From contig DXHX01000169.1 of NCBI GenBank assembly GCA_019113205.1, forward strand, positions 1 to 64,000: a stretch of DNA of 64,000 nt. Reading direction: 5' to 3'. Source of the DNA: Candidatus Pseudogracilibacillus intestinigallinarum. GTDB lineage: Bacteria > Bacillota > Bacilli > Bacillales > Amphibacillaceae. Every line of letters begins with the position of its first letter. The first letter of the stretch is position 1. The position numbers and the translations under genes are program-made. Below the pieces are notes generated by a model. The model did no database searches. It saw nothing but the letters and a program-made list of their open reading frames with translations, and was not told where the DNA came from. Shown here in pieces: positions 48,186-56,705 of this stretch.

Positions 48186-48851
48186 TCAAAAACCTTGTAA
48201 AATGGAATGCGTAATTAAATACCATCCATCTACTAAAACGAACAATAAAATTTTAAATGGCAAAGAAATCATAACAGGTGGTAACATCATCATCCCCATC
48301 GACATTAAAATACTAGCGACAGCCATATCAATTATTAAAAATGGAATAAAAATCATAAACCCCATTTGAAATGCAGTTTTCAATTCACTAATTGCAAATG
48401 CTGGTACTAATGTCATTAACGGAATGTCTTCTAATGTTTCGGGATTTTCCGTTCCCGTATAATTTAAAAATAGTGCTAAATCTTTTTGCCGAGTATGTTG
48501 TGCCATAAACTCTTTTATCGGTATACTTGCATGATCATATGCCTCATCAAGTGTAATCTCTTCGTTGAATAACGGTTGTAATGCCTCATCATATACCTCA
48601 CTAAACGTTGGTGCCATAATAAAAAACGTCAAAAATAATGCCAAACCAATTAACACTTGATTCGGTGGCATTTGTTGGGTTGCAAGAGATGTTCGTACAA
48701 ATGATAATACAACGATAATTCTCGTAAAACTCGTCATTAATATTAAAATACCTGGAGCAATAGATAAAATGGTTAATAAAATAATTAATTTCACCGATGT
48801 TGAAAGTTGTGAAGGATCAGCACTAGAGAACATATTTATAAAATCATTCAT
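48186..48851 (-). CDS. fliP: Flagellar export protein FliP
   Basis: A 221-residue export core protein, identical in length to B. subtilis FliP when the ATG at 48851 (AAGGA eight bases upstream) is used; an in-frame reading from 48860 is less likely. Membrane segments surround the TSFTRIIVVLSFVRTSLATQ motif and the MVPAFAISELKTAFQMGF segment. It overlaps the end of fliO, the small protein thought to assist FliP assembly. Confidence 0.96.
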   Translation of the reverse strand: MNDFINMFSSADPSQLSTSVKLIILLTILSIAPGILILMTSFTRIIVVLSFVRTSLATQQMPPNQVLIGLALFLTFFIMAPTFSEVYDEALQPLFNEEITLDEAYDHASIPIKEFMAQHTRQKDLALFLNYTGTENPETLEDIPLMTLVPAFAISELKTAFQMGFMIFIPFLIIDMAVASILMSMGMMMLPPVMISLPFKILLFVLVDGWYLITHSILQGF

Positions 48852-49476
48852 CTCGATCATCCTTCACTTTCTTTTTAAAAAAATCTTGTCTTTTTTTAGA
48901 CCAATTCATTAATTCTTCTTTAAAAGTTGCCGCCATATTCGATTCATCCTTTTCCTTCCCTCTTTTAAAAAAGGATGGAATATAATTGGATGGGTCCATT
49001 TTTTCTTCTGCTGCTTTTTCCAATTGTTGAATGGTATGCTCATCTGTAATTTCTTCCAATAATTGCACATTATCGCCTACACCAAGCATATAAACTTTTT
49101 CACCAATTTTAATCAACTGCACGGATTTATTCGTACCTAAAACGAATCCGCCTATTTTTTGTATATTTCCATGTTGAACATTTGTGTAATTTTTCCGTTT
49201 TAAAAATAGAAGAATAATGTACAATAATACTAAAATTAAAAACAGTGCAAAGATCATTTTAATTATATTCATAAAAAAAGAAGAAGATCGTTGCTCACTA
49301 TCTTGTAACAACATATCGTTTGATCCATCTATTTCTATACTTGTATGGTTTTGTAATTCCTCACAATCGCCATTTTCCTCCATGCAATCTTTTACATTCG
49401 GTAATACATTATCCGCATATGTAGCAACAGGAAAAAGTAAACAAATGAACATCATTGCTACAACAATCTTTTTCAT
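48844..49476 (-). CDS. fliO: Flagellar biosynthesis protein FliO (FliZ of B. subtilis)
   Basis: About 210 residues from the ATG at 49476. A cleavable signal sequence (MKKIVVAMMFICLLFPVATYA) is followed by an extracytoplasmic stretch with two cysteines, a second membrane segment (about 73-92, FALFLILVLLYIILLFL) and a cytoplasmic FliO domain with VLGTNKSVQLIKIGEKVYMLGV. The signal-peptide form is typical of Bacillus. It assists assembly of the FliP ring. A GTG nine bases upstream of the ATG is an alternative start. Confidence 0.9.
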   Translation of the reverse strand: MKKIVVAMMFICLLFPVATYADNVLPNVKDCMEENGDCEELQNHTSIEIDGSNDMLLQDSEQRSSSFFMNIIKMIFALFLILVLLYIILLFLKRKNYTNVQHGNIQKIGGFVLGTNKSVQLIKIGEKVYMLGVGDNVQLLEEITDEHTIQQLEKAAEEKMDPSNYIPSFFKRGKEKDESNMAATFKEELMNWSKKRQDFFKKKVKDDRDE

Positions 49477-49489
49477 TTGTATCACACTC

Positions 49490-49852
49490 TTATGCTAATG
49501 CTTTCGAAACAGCTTCAATCACTCGATCAGCTTGAAAAGGTTTTACGATAAAATCTTTTGCCCCGGCTTGAATAGCATCAATTACCATCGCTTGTTGCCC
49601 CATTGCGGAACACATAATAATTGTAGCGCTCGGATCTATTTCTTTAATTTCCTTTAAAGCTTGAATGCCATCTTTTTCAGGCATTGTAATGTCCATTGTC
49701 ACTAAATCTGGAGTTAATTCTTTATATTTTTCTACTGCCACACTACCATTTTCAGCTTCACCTACAACGTTATAACCATTCTTCTCTAAAATATCTTTAA
49801 TCATCATTCTCATAAATGCTGCATCATCTACAATTAATACTTTTTGTGCCAT
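49490..49852 (-). CDS. cheY: Chemotaxis response regulator CheY
   Basis: A 120-residue single-domain receiver, the same length as B. subtilis CheY. All functional residues are present: Asp9-Asp10 in VDDA, phospho-acceptor Asp54 in TMDITMP, Ser82/Ala83 in CSAM and Lys104 in VKPF. I choose the ATG at 49852, eight bases after GGTGG; an earlier GTG lies inside that site. Phospho-CheY acts on FliM and FliY in the switch. It contrasts with the degenerate receiver of CheB in the same operon. Confidence 0.97.
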   Translation of the reverse strand: MAQKVLIVDDAAFMRMMIKDILEKNGYNVVGEAENGSVAVEKYKELTPDLVTMDITMPEKDGIQALKEIKEIDPSATIIMCSAMGQQAMVIDAIQAGAKDFIVKPFQADRVIEAVSKALA

Positions 49853-49873
49853 TATTATTTCCACCTTTATCCA

Positions 49874-51031
49874 TTAATTTAATTTCATTAAACGATCTTT
49901 TGGACTGACAATATCTGTCACTCTTACACCAAAGTTCTCATCAATTACAACGACTTCTCCTTTAGCGATTAATTTATTATTCACTAAAACATCTACAGGC
50001 TCACCTGCCAGTTTATCAAGTTCAATAATTGCACCTTGAGATAACTCTAAAATATCCTCTACTGTTTGCTTTGTTCTTCCTAATTCAACTGTTACCGAAA
50101 GAGGTACATCTAAAAGCATATCTAAATTTCGTTTATTCGTTTGATTAAGAGGTGTTGGTTCAAATGCTTCAAACGCTGCATGTTGAATCGTTGAGTCAGG
50201 TGCAATATGGTTACCAATATGTTGAGGTTCCGATTGAGTCGGTGTCGGCTGCTCCATTTGTGCTGTTTCAACTTCTGTTTGTGTGACGCTTATGTCACTT
50301 TGTTGAGCAATATTCATGTCTTTCATAGTTGTCTCTTGATTAATTGGCTCTTCTGTAGGTTCAAGTAATTGATTGACTAAATCTTTTGCAAAATCTAGTG
50401 GTATCAATTGAAAAATATTCGAATCAATTAAGTCACCAATTTTTAAATTAAAAGCAACCCGGACTAATACATCTTCGTCACTACCTTTTGCCACTTCCTC
50501 TAGTTTATCAATGTCTTTATAATCAACTTGTGGTGGTGAGATATCTACACGTTTATTAAATACTGTAGACATGCTCGTTGCTGAAGATCCCATCATTTGA
50601 TTCATTGCTTCTTGTACTGCACTTAATTCAATTTCCGATAGCTCTTCATTTGGTTGTAAGCCATTACCACCAAGCATAATATCTGAAATAATTGCGGCAT
50701 CTTTCGCTTTCATTAAAAAGATGTTTTCCCCATCAAAACCATCACAATAATCTACTTGTAAACTTACGTGTTCATAGGGAAATTCCTCTTTAATCCCTGT
50801 CTTCTTTACAAACGAAACAGTCGGTGTCGTAATATCCACTTTTTGATTCAATAAAGTCGACAATGTCGTTGCTGAACTTCCAAAAGAAATATTACCAATT
50901 TCCCCCAGTGCATCCATTTCAAGAGGAGTTAAATATGTATTACTCTCATCTTCATATGTGATCTCCGAAGTACTATCATCTGTTACGTTTAATAATGCAT
51001 CAATTTCTTCTTGTGTTAATTTGTTATCCAT
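49874..51031 (-). CDS. fliY: Flagellar switch protein and CheY-P phosphatase FliY
   Basis: A 385-residue switch component combining a CheC-like phosphatase and a FliN domain. The N-terminus LTQEEIDALLNVTDD is a CheY-P-binding peptide. Two phosphatase motifs follow (LGEIGNISFGSSAT at about 40-52 and EIELSAVQEAMNQMMGSSA), then a low-complexity linker (about 225-290) and the C-terminal FliN domain (LDMLLDVPLSVTVELGRTKQ). The ATG at 51031 has GGAGGAG upstream and overlaps the fliM stop; a GTG one codon earlier is possible. Confidence 0.94.
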   Translation of the reverse strand: MDNKLTQEEIDALLNVTDDSTSEITYEDESNTYLTPLEMDALGEIGNISFGSSATTLSTLLNQKVDITTPTVSFVKKTGIKEEFPYEHVSLQVDYCDGFDGENIFLMKAKDAAIISDIMLGGNGLQPNEELSEIELSAVQEAMNQMMGSSATSMSTVFNKRVDISPPQVDYKDIDKLEEVAKGSDEDVLVRVAFNLKIGDLIDSNIFQLIPLDFAKDLVNQLLEPTEEPINQETTMKDMNIAQQSDISVTQTEVETAQMEQPTPTQSEPQHIGNHIAPDSTIQHAAFEAFEPTPLNQTNKRNLDMLLDVPLSVTVELGRTKQTVEDILELSQGAIIELDKLAGEPVDVLVNNKLIAKGEVVVIDENFGVRVTDIVSPKDRLMKLN

Positions 51032-52023
51032 CACGATAAACTCCTCCTTTCTATATGATCCATCACTTGTACCGCTACTTTTTTATGTACAGTTCCAACT
51101 TGAACATGCATCTTTGGCTCTCCATTCACTTCTAATGTTAACGGGTCTTGAATCTTTTGATTTAAACTAATGATATCCTCTGTCGATAATTGTAATAACT
51201 CATTCACCGTAATATTTGATTGACCTAAAATAACTTTTGCCTCTAATTCTACTTTTTCCATATGTTTCGATAAAATGGCATATTTTTCAGGGTCACGTTC
51301 CTTTGTTGCGGACTCCATCCAATAGTGAGCAGATAATTTAGGTATAATTGGCTCTAACACTATATGTGGAATACAAATATTAATCATTCCTGATACATCG
51401 CCAATTTGTGTATTAAAGGAAACGACTACTACTGTTTCATTTGGCGAAACCATTTGTAAAAATTGTGGATTCACTTCAAATTCATCCAACATTGGGTCGA
51501 TTTCTACGATTGTTGACCAAGCTTCTTGAATATTTACAACAGCTTTTTCGAACATCTGTGTCATTATAGTCGTCTCGATTTCCGTTAAACTCTCTGGCTG
51601 CACATCACTATTTCCTTTTCCGCCTAACAAACGATCCATCATACTGTAAGCAATATTTGGATTCACTTCCATCAAAATTTTACCTTCCAATGGTTCCATA
51701 CTAATCACATTTAAAATTGTCATCTTCGGTATGGAACGGATAAATTCTTCATACGGAATTTGATCTACAGAGGCAACAGAAATATTTACATATGTCCTTA
51801 ATTGGCCAGAAAAAAATGTCGTTAACAGCCTTGCATAATTTTCATGGATTCGTGATATACTTCGAATTTGATCTTTCGAAAAACGCAATGCACGCTTAAA
51901 ATCATATACTTTTACTTTTTTATCTTCTTCTTCTTTCTTTAATTCTTCTGCATCCATTTCCCCAGATGAAATAGCTGATAATAAAGCATCTATTTCTGTC
52001 TGTGACAAAATTTCTTCAGACAA
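51031..52023 (-). CDS. fliM: Flagellar switch protein FliM
   Basis: A 330-residue rotor switch protein. The CheY-P-binding peptide SEEILSQTEIDALLSAI forms the N-terminus, the CheC-like middle domain runs from about 45 to 230 (with the GMINICIPHIVLEPI segment), and the FliN-like domain closes the protein. The length matches B. subtilis FliM (332). It follows fliL and overlaps fliY by the stop codon region. Confidence 0.96.
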   Translation of the reverse strand: MSEEILSQTEIDALLSAISSGEMDAEELKKEEEDKKVKVYDFKRALRFSKDQIRSISRIHENYARLLTTFFSGQLRTYVNISVASVDQIPYEEFIRSIPKMTILNVISMEPLEGKILMEVNPNIAYSMMDRLLGGKGNSDVQPESLTEIETTIMTQMFEKAVVNIQEAWSTIVEIDPMLDEFEVNPQFLQMVSPNETVVVVSFNTQIGDVSGMINICIPHIVLEPIIPKLSAHYWMESATKERDPEKYAILSKHMEKVELEAKVILGQSNITVNELLQLSTEDIISLNQKIQDPLTLEVNGEPKMHVQVGTVHKKVAVQVMDHIERRSLS

Positions 52024-52053
52024 TGTTCATCACCTCCATGACGGAGCAATCAT

Positions 52054-52473
52054 TTATTGCATAATTTTACTTATTGTATATACGTCTTTAATTGTTCCCT
52101 CTGTCATAATCTCATTTAGTTTTTGTTGTAACACTTTTTCTAAATCGGCTAAACCTGCATTAAAATCTTCTTCCGTCATTACTGCCAGTTCTTTAATTAA
52201 AATATTTTTAATTTGGAATTCACGTTTTTCAATTTCTTTTAAACTAGCTTTGCTATCCATTATTAACTGGAATTGAATACGGACAAATACACCATCTTTT
52301 AAATCTGTCGTTACTTCAGGAGTTTCATAAGAAAATTCATTCATTTCATCAATAGATAATTCTTTACTTTCAATATTATTATTGTTGAAATAAAGAACGA
52401 CTACGACGGTAATCATTGCAATGGCAAGTAATGATGCAACAGAGATCGCGGTTATTTTTAATACTTTACTCAT
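52054..52473 (-). CDS. fliL: Flagellar basal-body-associated protein FliL
   Basis: About 139 residues from the ATG at 52473 (AGGTG seven bases upstream); an ATG two codons earlier is too close to that site. One N-terminal membrane segment (about 7-29, ITAISVASLLAIAMITVVVVLYF) leads to a periplasmic-side domain like stomatin/SPFH-fold FliL proteins. It supports the stator-rotor interaction. It overlaps the end of flbD. Confidence 0.92.
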   Translation of the reverse strand: MSKVLKITAISVASLLAIAMITVVVVLYFNNNNIESKELSIDEMNEFSYETPEVTTDLKDGVFVRIQFQLIMDSKASLKEIEKREFQIKNILIKELAVMTEEDFNAGLADLEKVLQQKLNEIMTEGTIKDVYTISKIMQ

Positions 52474-52684
52474 CTTCATTCACCTGCTTTGTTAGAAAAC
52501 CAATCATTCCAACTTGTCGATACATTTCTAATATTTTTCGTAAAACTTCTTCTTTATTCGTTTGAACGACGAATTTTTTCCCATTTAATAATGTAATCGT
52601 CGTATCTGGTAATGATTGTACCTGCTCCACCATAAATGGATTCAGATAAAATGTTTCTCCGTTTAATCTAGTTAATTCAATCAT
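52466..52684 (-). CDS. flbD: FlbD-family flagellar protein (SwrD)
   Basis: A 72-residue FlbD-family protein with the typical start MIELTRLNGETFYLNPFMVEQV and the central PDTTITLLNGKKFVV. The B. subtilis member (YlzI) was named SwrD because it raises flagellar power for swarming. It sits between flgE and fliL and overlaps fliL by a few bases. The family is clear, the mechanism is not. Confidence 0.93.
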   Translation of the reverse strand: MIELTRLNGETFYLNPFMVEQVQSLPDTTITLLNGKKFVVQTNKEEVLRKILEMYRQVGMIGFLTKQVNEDE

Positions 52685-52749
52685 ATTTGGCGAGTTGTAG
52701 CGAATAACGATTGTTTATATCGGTATTCCTACAACTCTACCTCCTCAAT

Positions 52750-53541
52750 TTATCGTTTTAAGTTTACTAATTCTTGTAAAATTTCATCTGAAGTTGTAAT
52801 AATTCTTGTATTCGCTTGGAAACCTCGTTGCGATACGATCATTTCTGTAAACTCTTCTGCTAAATCAACGTTTGACATTTCCAACGAACTTGCTGCAAGG
52901 TCTCCTGCCCCATTAATTCCAGGAGCACCATGTTGTGCTTCACCAGAGTTTTGTGACTCAATATATAAACTACCTCCGACCTTCTCTAGGCCTTCAGGGT
53001 TAGCAAAAATAGTAATTCCAATTTTTTGATCACTATTTGTACCATCTGCTGTCACGATATTTACATCCCCATTTTTGGCAATACTAAAGCTTTGTGTTGT
53101 ACTAGGGTCGATTTGGATTGTACTATTATCATCTTGTAATAAAAAATATCCATCCGCTGTTACGACGTTTCCTGCATCATCTAGATAGAAATTACCCGCA
53201 CGTGTGTAATAAATATTTTCCCCATCAGATACTTTAAAAAAGCCATCCCCTTCAATTGCAACATCTAATGGGCGTCCTGTAGATTGTAAGAATCCTTGTG
53301 TATGAATATTATCTACCGAACCAACTTGGGATCCTAAACCGACTTGCATTGGGTTAATTCCACCTCGTCCAGCCTCAGCGGCTTGTGCTCCTCTTGTCGT
53401 TTGTGACATCATATCTTGGAAAGTAACTCGTCCTTTTTTAAACCCTGACGTGTTCACGTTGGAAATATTATTCCCTATAACATCTAATTTTGTTTGAAAT
53501 CCTCTCATACCTGAAATTCCAGAATACATTGAACGTAACAT
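52750..53541 (-). CDS. flgE: Flagellar hook protein FlgE
   Basis: A 263-residue hook subunit of the short Bacillus type (264 in B. subtilis; proteobacterial FlgE is longer). The rod/hook N-terminal motif MLRSMYSGISGMRGFQTKLDVIGNNISNVNT and the C-terminal LAEEFTEMIVSQRGFQANTRI are present, split here by a FlgG-like central domain. I use the ATG at 53541, with AGAGGG six bases upstream; the extension to 53580 has no such signal. Confidence 0.93.
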   Translation of the reverse strand: MLRSMYSGISGMRGFQTKLDVIGNNISNVNTSGFKKGRVTFQDMMSQTTRGAQAAEAGRGGINPMQVGLGSQVGSVDNIHTQGFLQSTGRPLDVAIEGDGFFKVSDGENIYYTRAGNFYLDDAGNVVTADGYFLLQDDNSTIQIDPSTTQSFSIAKNGDVNIVTADGTNSDQKIGITIFANPEGLEKVGGSLYIESQNSGEAQHGAPGINGAGDLAASSLEMSNVDLAEEFTEMIVSQRGFQANTRIITTSDEILQELVNLKR

Positions 53542-53614
53542 ATTTTTCCCTCTTTCATTATTATTCACTATGTCTATCATTCCATAGTGGATAGCCTCTC
53601 CTAACAGAGTCCAG

Positions 53615-53974
53615 CTATATTAAAATCGTTCCATTAATATTAGTAAATATTCGATTATTCGCTTCTGTTTTATGTAATGCTGTAACGACTGTGTTGTTTT
53701 TTGCGCTAACGATAAGTGCCGCATCATTCACAACGACGAGAGCATCTGTGACACCTTTGTTCTTCGCTTCATTAAGTTTCGTTCCAATTTTTTCCCACGT
53801 TTGATCTGTTATATGAATATTTCTTTCTTGCATACGGAGTTTCGCATGTTTACTCACTTTTAATTCAGATGCTTGTTCAAAAATTGCTTTAAAGCTTGTA
53901 CTAGCTGTTGGCTGTTTTTTAGTTGCCGAATGATTCACATAATGTTGCTGTATTGGATGTATGTATTTATGCAT
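53615..53974 (-). CDS. Flagellar operon protein of TIGR02530 type (FlbX-like)
   Basis: About 119 residues from the ATG at 53974 (AGGT seven bases upstream). The family-typical core FKAIFEQASELKVSKHAKLRMQERNI is followed by a beta-rich end with DALVVVNDAALIVSAKNNTVVTALH. Such proteins are found between flgD and flgE in many Bacillales and Clostridia. I recall no defined function; location suggests hook assembly. It overlaps the end of flgD. Confidence 0.8.
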   Translation of the reverse strand: MHKYIHPIQQHYVNHSATKKQPTASTSFKAIFEQASELKVSKHAKLRMQERNIHITDQTWEKIGTKLNEAKNKGVTDALVVVNDAALIVSAKNNTVVTALHKTEANNRIFTNINGTILI

Positions 53975-54413
53975 CCTTTTTACCTGCTTCATTTACTTTT
54001 AGAATTCCATCAGCAAAAACTTTTTGACCATTTTCTAATTCTAAAATAGCCCAGCCTTCTTGGGAACTAACTGCATTGACAACACTTGTGACAATCGTTT
54101 TTTCATTCGTCTCTTCATCAATAGATTCATATGTCACTTCTTTTCCGATCATATGACTATATTGAATAACAGGAGATACTAATTGATTTTGCACTAATGT
54201 ATCTATAGAACTCGCCATATTCATCATTTGCTCTAAAGATGAAAATGTCGCCATCTGTGCAATAAAATCGCGATCTTCCATCGGATTCAATGGATCTTGG
54301 TTTTGTAGTTGTGTCATTAAAATTTTTATAAATTCATCTTTTCCTAACTCGGAACTAGGTGCACGATCTCTCGGTACGTTTGATATATATAAATCTGAAT
54401 CAATTTTTGTCAT
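53967..54413 (-). CDS. flgD: Flagellar hook cap protein FlgD
   Basis: A 148-residue hook-capping scaffold. The conserved N-terminal export/capping motif LGKDEFIKILMTQLQNQDPLNPMEDRDFIAQMA is clear (residues about 22-54), followed by SSLEQMMNMASSI. The C-terminal Tudor/fibronectin-type part is short, as in other Bacillus FlgD proteins (B. subtilis 140). The ATG has GGAGG upstream. It follows fliK. Confidence 0.94.
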   Translation of the reverse strand: MTKIDSDLYISNVPRDRAPSSELGKDEFIKILMTQLQNQDPLNPMEDRDFIAQMATFSSLEQMMNMASSIDTLVQNQLVSPVIQYSHMIGKEVTYESIDEETNEKTIVTSVVNAVSSQEGWAILELENGQKVFADGILKVNEAGKKDA

Positions 54414-55659
54414 TTTCTTCCTCCTCCCCTAATTGTTGCAACAATTGTTCAAAATCGATGGACGGAGTTTTTTTATCTTTCCGTTCGTCTTTATCTTGTT
54501 TTGGTTCTTCTTCATTTAATTCCTCTTCATTGTTTGAAAAGAATTCCTCATCAGAAATAGTTGGATCCTTTTCAATAATTACTTGATGCGGAGAAAAAAG
54601 ATGTTTTAATTGATGTATGTTGCTCTCTAAAATTTTCTTCGTTGCATTGGTTGTAACAAATAATTCCACTCGCATTTCTCCGTTTACCTCAGCCATTCTT
54701 ACCGTAATATGGCCTAATTGTGTTGGATTAATTTGTAACTGTAGTTGCATCATGCCATCTTGTTTAAAAATAGAACTTTTTTGGATAACAGTCGTTAATT
54801 TTGATACGAGTTGTTCTGATATTTCTTCTACTTTTCCTGTTTGACGAATATGTATATCGTATTGCTGTACTTCATCTATTGGTAGATTCGTTGGATTACT
54901 CATTTGAGTTGACATTACTGTATCGTTTATTTGTTGACTACTTTGTACGGTATCATATCGCTGAAAAGCTTGCTCCAACCAATTTGCGATAGTAGATTTT
55001 GTAATTATCGCATCATTTTGATACATATTTTGTGTTGTCATCTCTGTACGTTTTTCAAATGTTTTCACCAAAAGTTTAAAAGTCTCTGAAATTTTTTCTT
55101 CTTCTAATTCCTCTAATTGATTAAATAGTGCTTCTTTATCTTTCGTTGATAATTGATTCACTTTTTTTAATACGACGAGTAGCTGTTGCAAAGATGAAGG
55201 CTCATGTATTGTCTCTGTATGCATGTATCGAATAATCTCATTAGACAGTTGCATCACTTCTTCTTTTGTCATTTTTGAAAATGTTTGTCCAACATCTTCA
55301 AATGTATTCTTTGAAGCATACATATTTTGTTGTACGTCGAAATCAATGGTTGTATCACTATTTGTTAAAAACGTATGAATAGTAGGTTGAAACATGCTAT
55401 TATCGATATTTTCATGTACGTCTTCCTTAACCAAGCTGTCTAGCTCATATGTTTCATCATGCTCACCGATAGAATGATCGGTTGTTTCTTCTTCGTCATT
55501 TTCTACCATTGGTTCTTTTTCGTTTGTAGATAATGCATTTACATCCTCTTTTTCATTGGCTATAAGAAATGTTTTGAAACTAGTATCCTGCTCATTTATA
55601 TCCAATTCATTTTGCTGCATATTCGCATTTGTTCGTGTGAATACTTGCATAATTTCCAT
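54400..55659 (-). CDS. fliK: Flagellar hook-length control protein FliK
   Basis: About 419 residues from the ATG at 55659 (GGGGG eight bases upstream). The long N-terminal part is rich in Glu, Gln, Asn and Thr and poorly conserved, as expected of a molecular ruler. The C-terminal FliK domain (about 300-375) contains LQLQINPTQLGHITVRMAEVNGEM, which triggers the FlhB switch, and the tail is acidic. It lies between the MotE-like gene and flgD. Confidence 0.9.
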   Translation of the reverse strand: MEIMQVFTRTNANMQQNELDINEQDTSFKTFLIANEKEDVNALSTNEKEPMVENDEEETTDHSIGEHDETYELDSLVKEDVHENIDNSMFQPTIHTFLTNSDTTIDFDVQQNMYASKNTFEDVGQTFSKMTKEEVMQLSNEIIRYMHTETIHEPSSLQQLLVVLKKVNQLSTKDKEALFNQLEELEEEKISETFKLLVKTFEKRTEMTTQNMYQNDAIITKSTIANWLEQAFQRYDTVQSSQQINDTVMSTQMSNPTNLPIDEVQQYDIHIRQTGKVEEISEQLVSKLTTVIQKSSIFKQDGMMQLQLQINPTQLGHITVRMAEVNGEMRVELFVTTNATKKILESNIHQLKHLFSPHQVIIEKDPTISDEEFFSNNEEELNEEEPKQDKDERKDKKTPSIDFEQLLQQLGEEEENDKN

Positions 55660-55693
55660 TCCATTCACCCCCTTCCAAATTATAAAATGGCAA

Positions 55694-56251
55694 TTATTTC
55701 ATCATTAACTTTGTCAATGTGGCAGCTCTTTTTGATTCCATTTCAGCTAAAATATTTCCTCTCACATCACTCGGGATGTTGGATAGAATTTGAATGGCGT
55801 CTTGGTCATTCATTTGCGTTATAATTGCAGCAGCATTTTCTGGTTCCATTTTCCTGTAAGAGGATGCAGCTCTTTTTAATGCTTCATTTCCGTCTTCTTC
55901 ATCCTCTATGTTTTCTTTTTCGTTTTTCTGCTCACTTTTTTCTTTCTTTTTTAAATCTAACTCTAAATCATCTGCAATTGCCCGTAAACTTTCTACATCT
56001 TTCGATAGATCATTGATTTCTTCATCTTTTGATGCAATTAAATCCTCTTGTTTTTTAATTGTTTCTTCTAATTGTTCGACTTCATTACTCTTAATAAAAG
56101 AAGAAACAACCGGTACATCAGCTAATTTATCCTTCACATCAATGCCAACTAAAGTTAATCCGATGTACACAATCCCCACTGTTAGCATTAACGGGATGAT
56201 AATTGCAAATATGATTAATAGAATTGGAGATTTCTTTTTTTCTTTTGTCAT
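55694..56251 (-). CDS. ylxF: MotE/YlxF-family flagellar protein
   Basis: A 185-residue protein starting at the ATG at 56251 (AGGTG five bases upstream, directly after fliJ). A membrane segment lies at about residues 10-32, a coiled coil at about 60-110, and a C-terminal MgtE-N/MotE-like domain with YRKMEPENAAAIITQMNDQD and VRGNILAEMESKRAA. B. subtilis YlxF has the same layout and position. It may chaperone stator or export components; this is inferred from distant MotE. Confidence 0.85.
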   Translation of the reverse strand: MTKEKKKSPILLIIFAIIIPLMLTVGIVYIGLTLVGIDVKDKLADVPVVSSFIKSNEVEQLEETIKKQEDLIASKDEEINDLSKDVESLRAIADDLELDLKKKEKSEQKNEKENIEDEEDGNEALKRAASSYRKMEPENAAAIITQMNDQDAIQILSNIPSDVRGNILAEMESKRAATLTKLMMK

Positions 56252-56255
56252 ATTT

Positions 56256-56705
56256 TCACCTATTTTGGATCGAACTTGTAAACTGTCGGATGGACAGTTC
56301 ATCCATTAATATATTTTCTTCTCGTATCAGTTCTTCCTGTCTTGCCTGTTTTTTTCGTTCAATAAGTTTTTCTATTTTTTTCATTTCAATATGTGTTTCT
56401 GTTAAATATGCTTGTTTTTCTAGCATTTTTTTTCTTGCCTGTTGCACATTTTGTTGTAATGTAGACGCTTTTCTCGTCATAGATTGTATGAACATCGATT
56501 GTTCTTTAATTTTTTCAATCGAAGTATATGTTTGCATATATTGATTCATCAATACTTCCGCATGTTCTTTCTTCTTTAATAATTCATATAATGCTGTTGC
56601 CTGTTTTTCAAATATTACAGTCGCTTCATTTTTTTCTTTTTGAGCAATCGTTTTTTCTTGCTCCCGTATTTGTAAAACCTTTTGCAATACTGCCACATTA
56701 TCCAT
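56256..56705 (-). CDS. fliJ: Flagellar export chaperone FliJ
   Basis: A 149-residue protein that is almost entirely antiparallel coiled coil, rich in Lys, Glu and Gln, matching the FliJ central stalk of the export ATPase (147 in B. subtilis). The start VLQKVLQIREQEKTIAQKEK is characteristic. It overlaps the fliI stop and precedes ylxF, as in other Bacilli. The assignment relies mainly on composition, size and place. Confidence 0.88.
   Translation of the reverse strand: MDNVAVLQKVLQIREQEKTIAQKEKNEATVIFEKQATALYELLKKKEHAEVLMNQYMQTYTSIEKIKEQSMFIQSMTRKASTLQQNVQQARKKMLEKQAYLTETHIEMKKIEKLIERKKQARQEELIREENILMDELSIRQFTSSIQNR

Noticed and set aside
52750-53541. Truncated FlgE
   Set aside because: At 263 residues it is short against enterobacterial FlgE but equals the normal Bacillus length, with both terminal motifs intact.
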